A stretch of DNA of 64,000 nucleotides, taken from positions 1-64,000 of the forward strand of contig NZ_BMOD01000010.1 in assembly GCF_014646895.1 (NCBI RefSeq), in the 5' to 3' direction. The notes under the pieces were generated by a model. The model saw only the letters and a program-made list of their open reading frames with translations, had not been told where the DNA came from and did not search any database. The translations under genes and the position numbers were made by a program. This DNA comes from Deinococcus roseus (GTDB lineage Bacteria; Deinococcota; Deinococci; Deinococcales; Deinococcaceae). Shown here piece after piece: positions 8,847-17,470 of this stretch (position 1 is its first letter; the number at the start of each line of letters is the position of its first letter).

Positions 8847-8915
8847 TGGTCTGCAGCACCCTGAATCCAGTGCGTTTTCATACACCTGAAAGCCAAAAGT
8901 TTTACCCTGTTACTG

Positions 8916-9968
8916 ATGATTCGGTATGAAGTTGCACTCCCCCTGCTGATCCTGGCCCTGCTTGGTGTGGGTCTGGTGGCGGTCAGTTCTGCAGCCACCC
9001 CTGCAGATTTTCAAAAACAGATTCTGGGCATCGGCATCAGTCTGGTTCCCATGGGCATTTTGTGGGTCACGGGCAGAGAACGTCTGTACCGTTTCTCTTT
9101 TCTGATTTACGGTCTGGCTTTGCTCTTGCTGGTCGCCACCATGGTGATTGGCCGCGAGGTCAACGGTTCCCGCAACTGGCTGGTGATTGGCCCTCTGCAA
9201 TTCCAGCCTCTGGAAATTGCCAAACTGGCCCTGATCATCACCCTTGCAAGGGTGATGAAAGGTGGTTATCAGGGTCTGAGGAGTTACTTCTTTCCCCTGC
9301 TCTTGTTCCTGCCCATCCTGGGATTGGTGATCAAAGAAGATTTCGGGGGAGCCATGGTGCTCAGCGGAATCTTTGCAGGCATGATGCTGGTGTACCGCAT
9401 TCCCATCTGGCATTTTCTGGCGGTGGTGGTGGCGGTGGCCATTGCTTTTCCCACGGTGGTCTATCCGAAATTGCAGCCTTACCAGCAGCAACGCCTGACC
9501 ATCTTCATCAACCCCATGAAAGATGCCCGCAACTATGGCTACCAGCAGGTGCAGGGCATGATTGCCATTGGATCAGGGGGCCTGATGGGCAAGGGCTACA
9601 AGCAGGGCACCCAGACCCAGAACGGCTTTGTGCCTTTCCCTCACACCGATTTTATTTTTGCAGCCTGGGCTGAAGAGCAGGGTTTTGTGGGGGCCATCTT
9701 CCTGCTGGTGCTGTTTGGGGCGCTGTTCTGGCGGCTGGCAGTGATGGGCGGAGAAAGCCCGCACTTGCAGGACCAGTTGCTGTTTGCAGGGGTGCTGGGC
9801 CAGATGGGGGCCCAATCCCTGGAAAACATGGGAGCCACCATGTCCCTGCTGCCCCTGACCGGTATCACCCTCCCTCTGGTGTCTTACGGCCTGAGTTCCC
9901 TGATTTCGGTGCTCTCCACGCTGGCCATGGCTTACGTGATTCATCGGGACCGTTACAACAGCATTTGA
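8916..9968 (+). CDS. rodA: Peptidoglycan glycosyltransferase RodA (SEDS family)
   Basis: A 350-residue polytopic membrane protein with about ten hydrophobic segments. SEDS signatures are present: GSRNWLVIGPLQFQPLEIAK, the large extracellular loop with QQVQGMIAIGSGGLMGKGY, and PHTDFIFA, whose Asp is the catalytic residue in Thermus RodA. The C-terminal GITLPLVSYGLSSLIS is characteristic. It polymerises lipid II during cell elongation, working with a class B penicillin-binding protein not encoded here. It is slightly shorter than many RodA proteins. FtsW is the alternative SEDS member, but the QFQPLEIAKLALI wording and length fit RodA better. Start ATG 8916 has no clear ribosome site. Confidence 0.88.
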   Translation: MIRYEVALPLLILALLGVGLVAVSSAATPADFQKQILGIGISLVPMGILWVTGRERLYRFSFLIYGLALLLLVATMVIGREVNGSRNWLVIGPLQFQPLEIAKLALIITLARVMKGGYQGLRSYFFPLLLFLPILGLVIKEDFGGAMVLSGIFAGMMLVYRIPIWHFLAVVVAVAIAFPTVVYPKLQPYQQQRLTIFINPMKDARNYGYQQVQGMIAIGSGGLMGKGYKQGTQTQNGFVPFPHTDFIFAAWAEEQGFVGAIFLLVLFGALFWRLAVMGGESPHLQDQLLFAGVLGQMGAQSLENMGATMSLLPLTGITLPLVSYGLSSLISVLSTLAMAYVIHRDRYNSI

Positions 9969-9976
9969 GAGAGCGA

Positions 9977-10102
9977 TCAGCCATCAGCCATCAGCTGTCA
10001 GCAAAACATGAGAGAAGCCAGGTGCTTTTTCAGCAGGGAGGTTGACAAGTCCCAGCGGTCTGCAAAGGTTTCTGCTGCGTACTGAAAACTGTGAACTGAA
10101 AA
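9977..10102. repeat. Dispersed-repeat words in the rodA-aldo/keto reductase gap
   Basis: CAGCCATCAGCCATCAGCTGTCAGC (about 9980-10003) and ACTGAAAACTGTGAACTGAAAAC (10081-10103) are low-complexity words that recur, in either orientation, at 19871, 31115, 35902, 36005 and inside the repeats at 27497 and 44492. No gene is visible in 9969-10213. Confidence 0.6.
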
Positions 10103-10213
10103 CCCGCCCTAAGCCGTCTGGCTTACCCTCAATTGTGAGCTTCCACGGCTTTGGAAAGTGGATCAAAACAGTAAAGTGTTCCCGATCAACTGCCATTTTT
10201 TAAGGAGCGAAAC

Positions 10214-11173
10214 ATGGAATACCGCAAACTGGGCAGAAGTGGCCTGAAGGTCAGCGAAATTTCTCTGGGAGGCTGGGTGACCTTCGGAAACCAGGTGACA
10301 GACACCGATTTGACCCGAGACATCATCCTGAAAGCCTACGAGTCGGGCATCAACTTCTTTGATCAGGCTGATGTGTACGCTGGAGGCAAATCCGAAGAAA
10401 TGATGGGGAATGTCCTGAAAGAACTCCCCCGTCACCGTCTGGTGATCTCCAGCAAGGTCTACTGGCCCATGTCCGATGATGTGAACGACCGGGGCCTGAG
10501 CCGCAAGCACATTCTGGGCAGCATTGACCGCAGCCTGAAGCGCCTGCAGACCGAATACCTGGACATTTACTTTGCCCACCGTTATGACCTGGAAACCCCC
10601 ATCGAGGAAACCGTGATGGCTTTCGATCAGGTGGTGCGGGATGGCAAAGCCCTTTACTGGGGGACCAGCGAATGGACCGCAGCCCAGATTGCCGAAGCCG
10701 TGGCCTTTGCAAAAGCCAACGGCCTGCATGCCCCCGTGGTCGAGCAGCCCCAGTACAGCCTGATGTACCGGGACCGGGTGGAGAAGGAAATCCTGCCCTA
10801 CACCGACCCGCACGGTCTGGGGCTGGTGGTCTGGAGCCCTCTGGGCATGGGCATGCTGACCGGCAAGTACGACAACGGCATTCCCGAAGGCACCCGCATG
10901 GCGCAGAACGAGGGTTTCGCCAAACGCTTCGTGACCGATGAAAACGTGGAGAAGGTCAGGCAATTCAAAGCCATTGCCGATGACCTGAACCTGACCCGCA
11001 GCGAACTGGCCCTGGCCTGGGTGCTGCGTCAGAAGGGGGTGTCAAGCGCCATCATCGGAGCAACAAAAGTCAGCCATGTGGAAGACAACATCCGGGCTGC
11101 TGGCGTGAAGCTTTCTGATGATGTGCTGGCCCGCATTGAGACCCTCTTTCCAGGGAAAACCAGCGTCTACTGA
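10214..11173 (+). CDS. Aldo/keto reductase
   Basis: A 319-residue (beta/alpha)8 NADPH-dependent oxidoreductase of the voltage-gated K-channel beta subunit/YghZ-like group. ATG 10214 follows AAGGAG. The tetrad is visible: Asp in NFFDQADVYAGG with Tyr four residues on, Lys in VISSKVYWPM and His in LDIYFAHRYD. LGLVVWSPLGMGMLTGKY and the C-terminal IIGATKVSHVEDNIRA form the cofactor site. It reduces aldehydes or ketones in the cytoplasm; the natural substrate cannot be told. It is a single-gene unit ending at a strong hairpin. Confidence 0.9.
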   Translation: MEYRKLGRSGLKVSEISLGGWVTFGNQVTDTDLTRDIILKAYESGINFFDQADVYAGGKSEEMMGNVLKELPRHRLVISSKVYWPMSDDVNDRGLSRKHILGSIDRSLKRLQTEYLDIYFAHRYDLETPIEETVMAFDQVVRDGKALYWGTSEWTAAQIAEAVAFAKANGLHAPVVEQPQYSLMYRDRVEKEILPYTDPHGLGLVVWSPLGMGMLTGKYDNGIPEGTRMAQNEGFAKRFVTDENVEKVRQFKAIADDLNLTRSELALAWVLRQKGVSSAIIGATKVSHVEDNIRAAGVKLSDDVLARIETLFPGKTSVY

Positions 11174-11180
11174 GCCCTCC

Positions 11181-11222
11181 CACAAACAGAAAAGCCGCCA
11201 GTTGGCGCCTTTTCTGTTTGTG
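11181..11222. terminator. Bidirectional terminator
   Basis: CACAAACAGAAAAG (11181-11194) pairs with CTTTTCTGTTTGTG (11209-11222), with GCCA/TGGC extending the stem inside. It lies between two convergent genes and has T-rich arms on both strands. Confidence 0.8.
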
Positions 11223-11240
11223 CTGCTCTGTCTGACCGGA

Positions 11241-11720
11241 TCAATCCAGCATTTTCAGTAGGTCGGCCATCACTTGCATTTCCAGGTCGCTGATCTTGTT
11301 GGGCTCGGCATTGAAAAGGCCACCCTCTCTGGCGGCCCCGGCCACCCGACTCAGCACTTTGCCCAGGAAATCTGTGTAAGCACGGTAAATTTCGCTGTTG
11401 CTCTTGCGTTCCAGCAGGCCGCGCACCATCAGGATCTGTCCCTGGGCCAGGGATTTGAGTTCTGTGCCGTTGGTGCCGCGTTTTTCGTCCAGCAGGCCCC
11501 GTTTGAGCACTTCGGACTTCAGATACACGATCACGGCGTGGTCGTCTGCCGTTTCCTCAAAGCAGTTGGCCAGAACGCGGTATTCTTCCTGCACCCCCGT
11601 CCAGCCAGAAGCATGGGCGTGGGCCACGGTCAGGCCTGCCAGAATCGGGGTGGTCAGCAGGACATTCCAGTCCTGGTCGTCAAAGTTGTATTCCACAAGG
11701 TGCTGGGGTTTGAGGTCCAT
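11241..11720 (-). CDS. Conserved hypothetical protein, tandem paralogue 1
   Basis: A 159-residue soluble protein without signal peptide or membrane segment. It shares with its neighbour (11772-12248) an N-terminal W-x-x-L...P-x-LAG-x-TV-x-x-AH-x-SGW motif and a C-terminal AAREGG...ISdlE pattern. Related proteins elsewhere keep an A-x-x-AS-x-SG-x-x-G motif and an AA-x-EGG-x-LG motif. No catalytic site is apparent and no function is known to me. The genes lie 51 bases apart and probably form a two-gene operon ending at the hairpin 11181-11222. Confidence 0.75.
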   Translation of the reverse strand: MDLKPQHLVEYNFDDQDWNVLLTTPILAGLTVAHAHASGWTGVQEEYRVLANCFEETADDHAVIVYLKSEVLKRGLLDEKRGTNGTELKSLAQGQILMVRGLLERKSNSEIYRAYTDFLGKVLSRVAGAAREGGLFNAEPNKISDLEMQVMADLLKMLD

Positions 11721-11771
11721 GACCGGATCTTACTGCTTTCAGCAGAGGTCAGCAACCTGGACCTGGGTGAT

Positions 11772-12248
11772 TCATTCTGGGTCCAGAGCGCGAGAAAGCT
11801 CCTCAATCACCGCGCGTTCCTGGGGGCTGATGTTCTGGGTCTGCGAACCCAGGATGCCCCCTTCTCTGGCCGCATCTGCCACCCTTTCCATCAGGTTTTT
11901 GATGAATTGCAGATAAGCAGTCTGGGAGGGCTCATCCAGACGGTCTGGCAGAACAGCAGACAGGTTTCTGAGCACCTGCAGGGTGCGTTCCCTGATCTCA
12001 GCAAAGGATTTCTGGCGTTCTGGACCAATCAGATCCTGGGCCAGGATGGATTTTTTCACCTCGACAATCAGGGAATGGTCGTCTGGCACAGGGGCAAGAC
12101 AGGCTTTCAGGCTCCTGAGTTCTTCCAGGCTGCCCAGCCATCCCGAAGGGTGCGCGTCCATCACGGTGATTCCGGCCAGCACCGGGGCTTCGCAGAGCTC
12201 TTCCCATTCATAGGCAGAGAAATTCAGGCTGTAATCGGGGGTGTTCAT
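11772..12248 (-). CDS. Conserved hypothetical protein, tandem paralogue 2
   Basis: A 158-residue soluble protein that is a diverged duplicate of the downstream gene at 11241-11720. Both keep PVLAGITVMDAHPSGW-like and VADAAREGG-like segments, with the spacing between them preserved. It is first in the pair and is divergent from the 123-residue gene at 12321. I recognise the family only as uncharacterised; an all-helical fold is suggested by the charged heptad-like spacing. Confidence 0.75.
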   Translation of the reverse strand: MNTPDYSLNFSAYEWEELCEAPVLAGITVMDAHPSGWLGSLEELRSLKACLAPVPDDHSLIVEVKKSILAQDLIGPERQKSFAEIRERTLQVLRNLSAVLPDRLDEPSQTAYLQFIKNLMERVADAAREGGILGSQTQNISPQERAVIEELSRALDPE

Positions 12249-12320
12249 CCTGAGTGCATCTTACTGCTGCTGCAGTTTCTGCAAAAGGGGTTTCAGCCCT
12301 TGACCCCTTAAACTGAATCC

Positions 12321-12692
12321 ATGATGGAAAAACCAGCAGAGAAACCAGAGAAGTCTGCTTTCCAGAAGATGCGCCTGAAACCCGGGCACCAGATTCAGGT
12401 GTTTGGAAATCCCAGTCCCAGACCCGAGGAATGGATTGAAGCCAACACCACCGAAAAGCCTGATGCTGTGCTGGTTTATCTGCACAACCAGAGCGAGCTT
12501 GATGGTTTGCTGGATGCCATCAAAGCAGCGACCAGCAGCAAAACCCTTTTGTGGCTCCTTTATCCCAAAGGCAACAAAACCTTCAACCGGGACACCCTTT
12601 ACACCCACCTGAAACCGCTGGGACTCGAAGGCATCGGGATGGTTTCTGTAGACAGAGTCTGGTCTGCCATGCGTTTTAAAGTGTTAGACTGA
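12321..12692 (+). CDS. DUF3052-like small protein
   Basis: A 123-residue cytoplasmic protein. The C-terminal half, LLWLLYPKGNKTFNRDTLY followed by LGLEGIGMVSVDRVWSAMRFK, matches the pattern of a widespread uncharacterised family (often DUF3052) in which a YPK strand is followed by a VSVD-x-x-WSA-x-R motif. A -10-like TAAACT (12309-12314) lies 6 nt before ATG 12321, so the mRNA is probably leaderless. The gene is followed 5 bases later by the FKBP gene. Confidence 0.7.
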   Translation: MMEKPAEKPEKSAFQKMRLKPGHQIQVFGNPSPRPEEWIEANTTEKPDAVLVYLHNQSELDGLLDAIKAATSSKTLLWLLYPKGNKTFNRDTLYTHLKPLGLEGIGMVSVDRVWSAMRFKVLD

Positions 12693-12697
12693 CCGTC

Positions 12698-13024
12698 ATG
12701 TCAGGACTCATTGTTGAAAAACTGCACGAAGGCAACGGCCCCCAGCTTCAGAAGGGCCAGACGGTGCGGGTGCATTACACCGGCACCCTGGAAAACGGCA
12801 AGAAATTTGATTCTTCCCTGGACCGCGGTGAACCCCTGGAATTTCCTGTGGGCATCGGTTACGTCATTGCCGGGTGGGACCAGGGCCTGCTGCAACTCAA
12901 AGTGGGAGACAAGGCCAAACTCACCATTCCTGGTGATCTGGCTTATGGCCGCCATGGCATTCCCGGCGTGATTCCCCCCAATGCCACCCTGATTTTTGAT
13001 GTGGAAGTGGTCGGGGTCAAGTAA
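12698..13024 (+). CDS. FKBP-type peptidyl-prolyl cis-trans isomerase
   Basis: A 108-residue single-domain FKBP. Typical residues are present: VRVHYTGTLENGKKFDSS, the Trp floor of the pocket in IAGWDQGLLQLKVG, and IPPNATLIFDVEVV. It catalyses proline isomerisation in cytoplasmic proteins; no signal peptide is seen. TAGACT (12685-12690), whose last T starts the upstream stop codon, lies 7 nt before ATG 12698 and probably drives a leaderless transcript, although read-through from the upstream gene is also likely. Confidence 0.93.
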   Translation: MSGLIVEKLHEGNGPQLQKGQTVRVHYTGTLENGKKFDSSLDRGEPLEFPVGIGYVIAGWDQGLLQLKVGDKAKLTIPGDLAYGRHGIPGVIPPNATLIFDVEVVGVK

Positions 13025-13043
13025 ACCAGGTTTTGCAGATCTC

Positions 13044-13073
13044 CCCTCTCCTGATCGGAGAGGGTTTTCTGTT
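13044..13073 (+). terminator. Rho-independent terminator after the FKBP gene
   Basis: CCCTCTCC (13044-13051) pairs with GGAGAGGG (13057-13064), followed by TTTTCTGTTT. Confidence 0.85.
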
Positions 13074-13112
13074 TGAGGGGTGCGAAAACTCGTTTCTGTT
13101 GCAGCTTCTTGG

Positions 13113-13124
13113 TACAATAAGATT
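13113..13124 (+). promoter_or_regulatory. Leaderless promoter of polA
   Basis: TACAAT (13113-13118) ends 6 nt before ATG 13125, so transcription should begin at the start codon itself. No Shine-Dalgarno sequence lies before the ATG. Confidence 0.65.
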
Positions 13125-15635
13125 ATGTCTGTAACGAATTCTTCGGGTGCTGCAATCAAGAAAATTGTGATTGTGGACGGCCATGCCCTGGCTTTCCGGT
13201 CTTACTTTGCCATCACATCCCTGACCAACTCCAAAGGCGAATCGCTGAACGCCGTTTTCGGATTCCTGAAAACCATCACACGCCTGCTCAAAGACGAGGG
13301 GCACTGCATTCTGGTCACCTTTGATCTGGGCCGCACCTTCCGGCACGACCAGTACGAGGGGTACAAGGCGGGTCGGGCAGAGATGCCCCAGGACCTTCCC
13401 GGCCAGATCAAACGCATCAAGCAGACCCTGGACCTGATGGGCATCCGCCGCTTTGAGGTTGAGAACTACGAGGCCGATGACATCATCGGAACCCTCTCCA
13501 AGAAAGCCGAAAAAGAAGGCTACATCGTTCACATCCTGACCAGCGACCGCGATTCCTACCAGCTGATCAACAAGAACGTGCAGGTGATCCGCAGCGACTG
13601 GTCCCTGATGACCGAAGACGGCGTGAAAGAGAAATACGGGGTCACGGTAGAGCAATGGGTGGACTTCCGGGCCATGATTGGTGATGCCAGCGACAACATC
13701 CCGGGAGCGAAGGGCATCGGGGAGAAAACCGCTGCCAAACTGCTGCAGGAACACCAGACCCTGGATGCCATTCTGGAAGCCGCCAAAAACGGCACCCTCA
13801 AACCCCCCAAGGTGGCAGACAAAATCCTGGCCAGTTACGACGATGTGCTGTTTTCCCGTGAGCTGTCCTGCATGGTCACCGACCTGGACATCAGCCTGGA
13901 TTTTTCGGAAGCACACCAGCGTTCCATGCAGGAAGACGAGCTGCGGGATTTGCTGAACGAACTGGAATTCCGTTCGCTCTTAAAAGAACTGGGGGTGGGC
14001 ACCCAGGTGTCGGCAAAAGTCGCCACCGAATGGCAGGATGCGCCCCAGGGGGCCGTGTGGGCTTTCGGGGTCAGCAAGCTCCATGACCTGAATGCAGACC
14101 TCAAAGCCATCTCCTACGCCACCGAGGAGGCTGCATATCTGGCCCTGCCCCCCAGTTACAGCGTGCTGGAAGGTCAGGAGAGTGTGCAGGCGGCCAACGC
14201 CAAGGAACTCGCCACCCTGGCCACCCTGAACGGCATCGAGGTGGACCCCGGAGACGATCCCCTCCTGATGGCTTACGTGCTGGACCCCAATTTTGCCAGT
14301 GCAGCAGATGTGGCCCAGCGGTACCTGCACAGTGAATGGCCTGAAGATGTTGCTCAGCAGGCGAGCCTGACCCGCAAAATGCTGGATGAATTGCCAAAAC
14401 TCTTCAATGCAGAACAGAAAAAGCTGTACGAGGAACTGGAAAAGCCCCTCGCCTGTGTGCTGGCCCGCATGGAACTGGCCGGGGTCAAACTGGACGTGCC
14501 CTTCCTGAAAGGCCTATCAGAGAGTGTGGGGCAACAGCTTCGCAACCTGGAACAGGCCATTTACGGTTTTGCAGGCAAAGAATTCAATGTCAACTCACGT
14601 GACCAGCTGGAAACCATCCTGTACGACGAACTGCAACTGGCCAGCGGCAAGAAGACCAAACTGACCGGGAAACGCTCCACAGCGGCCAGCGTGCTGGAAG
14701 AACTGCGGGAAGAGCACCCCATTGTGGGCCGCCTGCTGGAATACCGGGAAATGGCCAAACTCAAAGGCACCTACCTGGATCCCCTCCCCTCTCTGGTGCA
14801 CCCCAAAACCGGACGCCTGCACACCACTTTTGCCCAGACGGTGGCTGCCACAGGTCGCCTAAGCAGCCTGAACCCCAACCTGCAGAACATCCCGGTGCGC
14901 TCTGATCTGGGGCGTGAAATCCGCAAAGGCTTCATTGCAGAACCCGGCAACGTGGTGATGACCGCAGATTACAGCCAGATCGAACTGCGCATCCTGGCCC
15001 ACATCTCCGGCGACCCCAGCATGATTGATGCCTACCTGCACGATGCAGACATCCACCGCCGCACCGCAGCGCAGATCTACAACATGCACGAGGAGTTCGT
15101 GACCCCCATGCAGCGCCGCGCAGCCAAAACCATCAACTTCGGGGTGCTGTACGGCATGAGTGCCCACCGCCTCACCAACGAACTGGGCATCAGTTACGCA
15201 GAGGCCAACACCTTCATCCAGCGTTACTTCAACATCTACCCCAAAATCCGCGAGTACATTGAAAACACCCTGGCGTTCTGTCGTGAACACGGCTATGTGC
15301 AAACCCTGCTGGGCCGCAGGCGCTACGTTCCCGAAATCCACACCAAAAACAAGGTGGCCCGAGAAGCTGCAGAACGGGTGGCCTACAACATGCCCATCCA
15401 GGGCACCGCTGCAGACATCATCAAAAAAGCCATGCTGACCCTGGACAGAGAACTGCAAGGCACCGGAGCGAGACTCACCCTGCAGGTCCACGATGAACTG
15501 GTCCTGGAAGTTCCCGAGGACCGTGTGGAAGAGGCCAGCAAGATCCTCAAATCCTGCATGGAAGGGGCTTACGAAATGAAAGTGCCCCTGACCGTGGAAG
15601 TTGGGGTGGGGAAAAGCTGGTACGAGGCGAAATAA
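13125..15635 (+). CDS. polA: DNA polymerase I
   Basis: An 836-residue family A polymerase. Residues about 15-290 are the 5'-3' exonuclease (DGHALAFRSYF, YEADDIIGTL, DRDSYQLI, MIGDASDNIPG). The middle region (about 300-440) is short and lacks the DxE and other metal-binding acids of proofreading exonucleases, as in Taq polymerase. The polymerase domain has motif A (MTADYSQIELRILAHISGD), motif B (RRAAKTINFGVLYGMS) and motif C (LQVHDELVLEV). It works in Okazaki fragment processing and repair, including the double-strand break repair for which Deinococcus is known. ATG 13125 is chosen over GTG 13080 because of the -10 box at 13113 and the usual N-terminus. Confidence 0.96.
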   Translation: MSVTNSSGAAIKKIVIVDGHALAFRSYFAITSLTNSKGESLNAVFGFLKTITRLLKDEGHCILVTFDLGRTFRHDQYEGYKAGRAEMPQDLPGQIKRIKQTLDLMGIRRFEVENYEADDIIGTLSKKAEKEGYIVHILTSDRDSYQLINKNVQVIRSDWSLMTEDGVKEKYGVTVEQWVDFRAMIGDASDNIPGAKGIGEKTAAKLLQEHQTLDAILEAAKNGTLKPPKVADKILASYDDVLFSRELSCMVTDLDISLDFSEAHQRSMQEDELRDLLNELEFRSLLKELGVGTQVSAKVATEWQDAPQGAVWAFGVSKLHDLNADLKAISYATEEAAYLALPPSYSVLEGQESVQAANAKELATLATLNGIEVDPGDDPLLMAYVLDPNFASAADVAQRYLHSEWPEDVAQQASLTRKMLDELPKLFNAEQKKLYEELEKPLACVLARMELAGVKLDVPFLKGLSESVGQQLRNLEQAIYGFAGKEFNVNSRDQLETILYDELQLASGKKTKLTGKRSTAASVLEELREEHPIVGRLLEYREMAKLKGTYLDPLPSLVHPKTGRLHTTFAQTVAATGRLSSLNPNLQNIPVRSDLGREIRKGFIAEPGNVVMTADYSQIELRILAHISGDPSMIDAYLHDADIHRRTAAQIYNMHEEFVTPMQRRAAKTINFGVLYGMSAHRLTNELGISYAEANTFIQRYFNIYPKIREYIENTLAFCREHGYVQTLLGRRRYVPEIHTKNKVAREAAERVAYNMPIQGTAADIIKKAMLTLDRELQGTGARLTLQVHDELVLEVPEDRVEEASKILKSCMEGAYEMKVPLTVEVGVGKSWYEAK

Positions 15636-15642
15636 GGTTGCT

Positions 15643-15861
15643 GTTTGAGATTGCTGCGGGTAAGATCCCCCTGCCTTTCGCTGACGCCTCCAGGCTGTCC
15701 CCCTTCTTGATCCTGACCACGTGCCTCCGGGACGGCCCGGTCGGCACTGGATCGCTTAACGAAGGGGGATTTTTCTCGTTCTAGACCAACCCCCTTTCGT
15801 TAAGGGGGGACCTTCGAGCAAATGCGAGAAGCGGGGGGATCTCACCCCCAGGGCTCTCAGA
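15643..15861. repeat. Palindromic MITE/REP-like repeat, copy A
   Basis: Begins with GTTTGAGATTGCTGCGGGTA and ends with a diverged inverted copy containing GGGGGATCTCACCC. The same terminal words occur in copy B at 41464-41640. An inner hairpin TTAACGAAGGGGG / CCCCCTTTCGTTAA (about 15756-15807) is present. No open frame of note lies in 15636-15922. Confidence 0.7.
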
Positions 15862-15922
15862 CAAATAACCCTTCAACGCTGACAGGGGATCTACCCCTCA
15901 GCCTTCTCAGTCTCCCCTGCCT

Positions 15923-17470
15923 TCAATATCCCAGTGCACTCTGTTTCCTGTGGTTCAGCAAAGCAAAAAACACAGGGAAGAAAATGCCCACAGCCAGTGC
16001 AATAAGCATCCAGGTGGTGTTGTGCTGTCCGTAAGCAGCCACCAGTCCAGCCCATCCCACAAAGGTAAAGAGCTCTACAAAACCCTGCAACACCCCACCC
16101 TGTGCTTTGCCATTTTTTTGCATGAGGTCAGCACGCTTGATGGGCTGTGCCCACTGGGTCTGCATGTAGGTCAGGGTCAGGCAACTGGCAGGCAACACAG
16201 CAGCACCCAGCAGCATCAGGGAAGGGTCGCTTCTTCCCAGCACCAGGGCCAGAGGGATAAAAAGCAGAAAGACGGGCAGCAAGGTCACCCACATTTTCTG
16301 CTTTCTGAGGCTGCCTCTGGGGTGTGGAGCCATGGCCAGCAGGTCTGGCAGGTCTTCTGCAGCAATGAAAATGCGCCCCAGCCACACCGTGAGGCTGGAA
16401 GACACCATCACGGTTGCCGCCACCCAGAAAGCGGGCGTCATCATGCTGGTCATGCGGTTGCCTCTTCCAACGCCAAACAGCATGAAGAACAGGGGAAGCA
16501 GGTAAATCACCTGCATGATCAATTGTGAGAACAGGGCGGGATCCCGCAAAATCAGCTTCCACTCTTTGAACCACAACAACCCAAACACACCAGACCGGAA
16601 GGGTGAAGCTTTCAGTGAGGTTGTTCTGGGCCGACTGAAACCGCTGGCCTCACTGGCCCCTTTCAGGTATGCCCGGTGGGAGGACAGCACCACCCCCACC
16701 AGCAAGGCCACACTGATCACCAGCATGAACAGGGTGGGCAAGGGTTCCAGCCACAGGCTTCTGGACCAGTACCAGATGGGTGAAGATGCAGGAAGCGTTT
16801 GAACCCTGAGCATCCAGGATCCCAGCAGGTTCCCGCCTGTTCCAGTGCTCCCCAGCAGGTTGGGCAACTGGGTGGCCACAAAAATCAGGGCACCCAGCAA
16901 CACCGTCAGGGTCTGGACGAGGGTGCGGGTGCGCTGCAATCCCAGGTTGCGGACCAGCAGAAAAGTCAGGCCCACCCCCATGGTGGAAATCAGGCTGCCC
17001 AGGGTCAGAAAGGCCAGCGGCACACCCAGAAACCTCCAGGTGCCCAGCAGCAGGCCCAGCAACCCCATCACCAGGCCAAACAGCACCCACCAGATGCTGA
17101 CCGTCATCACCACACCCAGCACCCGCACCGTGAAGATCCCACGCGTGCCCACAGGGGAAGAAATCAGCAAATCCAGATCTTTGCGTTCAAACATCATCTG
17201 CAGGCTGTTCTGGATGGCCGTGGTCACCATCAGCAGCGTTGCCATCAGGCCCAACAGGGTGAAAGGCAGCAACAGGGGCTGGGGCAGTTCTGCTGGAGAA
17301 CCAACCAGCAACCCCCTCTGTTCCCTCAGCAGGAACCACAATCCAACCGTGGCCCCAAGCACCACCCCCCCCAGCAACACCACCGCCCATTTCTGGCTGG
17401 AAGACCAGAGGCTGCGCCAGTACAGCAAGAGTTCAAACCTGAGAAGCCAGGGCAGGCTTCCTGGTTTCAT
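15923..17470 (-). CDS. ABC-2 type exporter, membrane subunit
   Basis: A 515-residue polytopic protein with about ten to twelve hydrophobic stretches and a cytoplasmic, Arg-rich N-terminus (WLLRFELLLYWRSLW). No known enzyme motif is present. It overlaps by 4 bases the ATPase gene upstream, so the two products form one ABC exporter. The cargo is unknown; family members export drugs, lipids or peptides, or act in immunity to such compounds. Its downstream side abuts the palindromic repeat at 15643-15861. Confidence 0.78.
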   Translation of the reverse strand: MKPGSLPWLLRFELLLYWRSLWSSSQKWAVVLLGGVVLGATVGLWFLLREQRGLLVGSPAELPQPLLLPFTLLGLMATLLMVTTAIQNSLQMMFERKDLDLLISSPVGTRGIFTVRVLGVVMTVSIWWVLFGLVMGLLGLLLGTWRFLGVPLAFLTLGSLISTMGVGLTFLLVRNLGLQRTRTLVQTLTVLLGALIFVATQLPNLLGSTGTGGNLLGSWMLRVQTLPASSPIWYWSRSLWLEPLPTLFMLVISVALLVGVVLSSHRAYLKGASEASGFSRPRTTSLKASPFRSGVFGLLWFKEWKLILRDPALFSQLIMQVIYLLPLFFMLFGVGRGNRMTSMMTPAFWVAATVMVSSSLTVWLGRIFIAAEDLPDLLAMAPHPRGSLRKQKMWVTLLPVFLLFIPLALVLGRSDPSLMLLGAAVLPASCLTLTYMQTQWAQPIKRADLMQKNGKAQGGVLQGFVELFTFVGWAGLVAAYGQHNTTWMLIALAVGIFFPVFFALLNHRKQSALGY

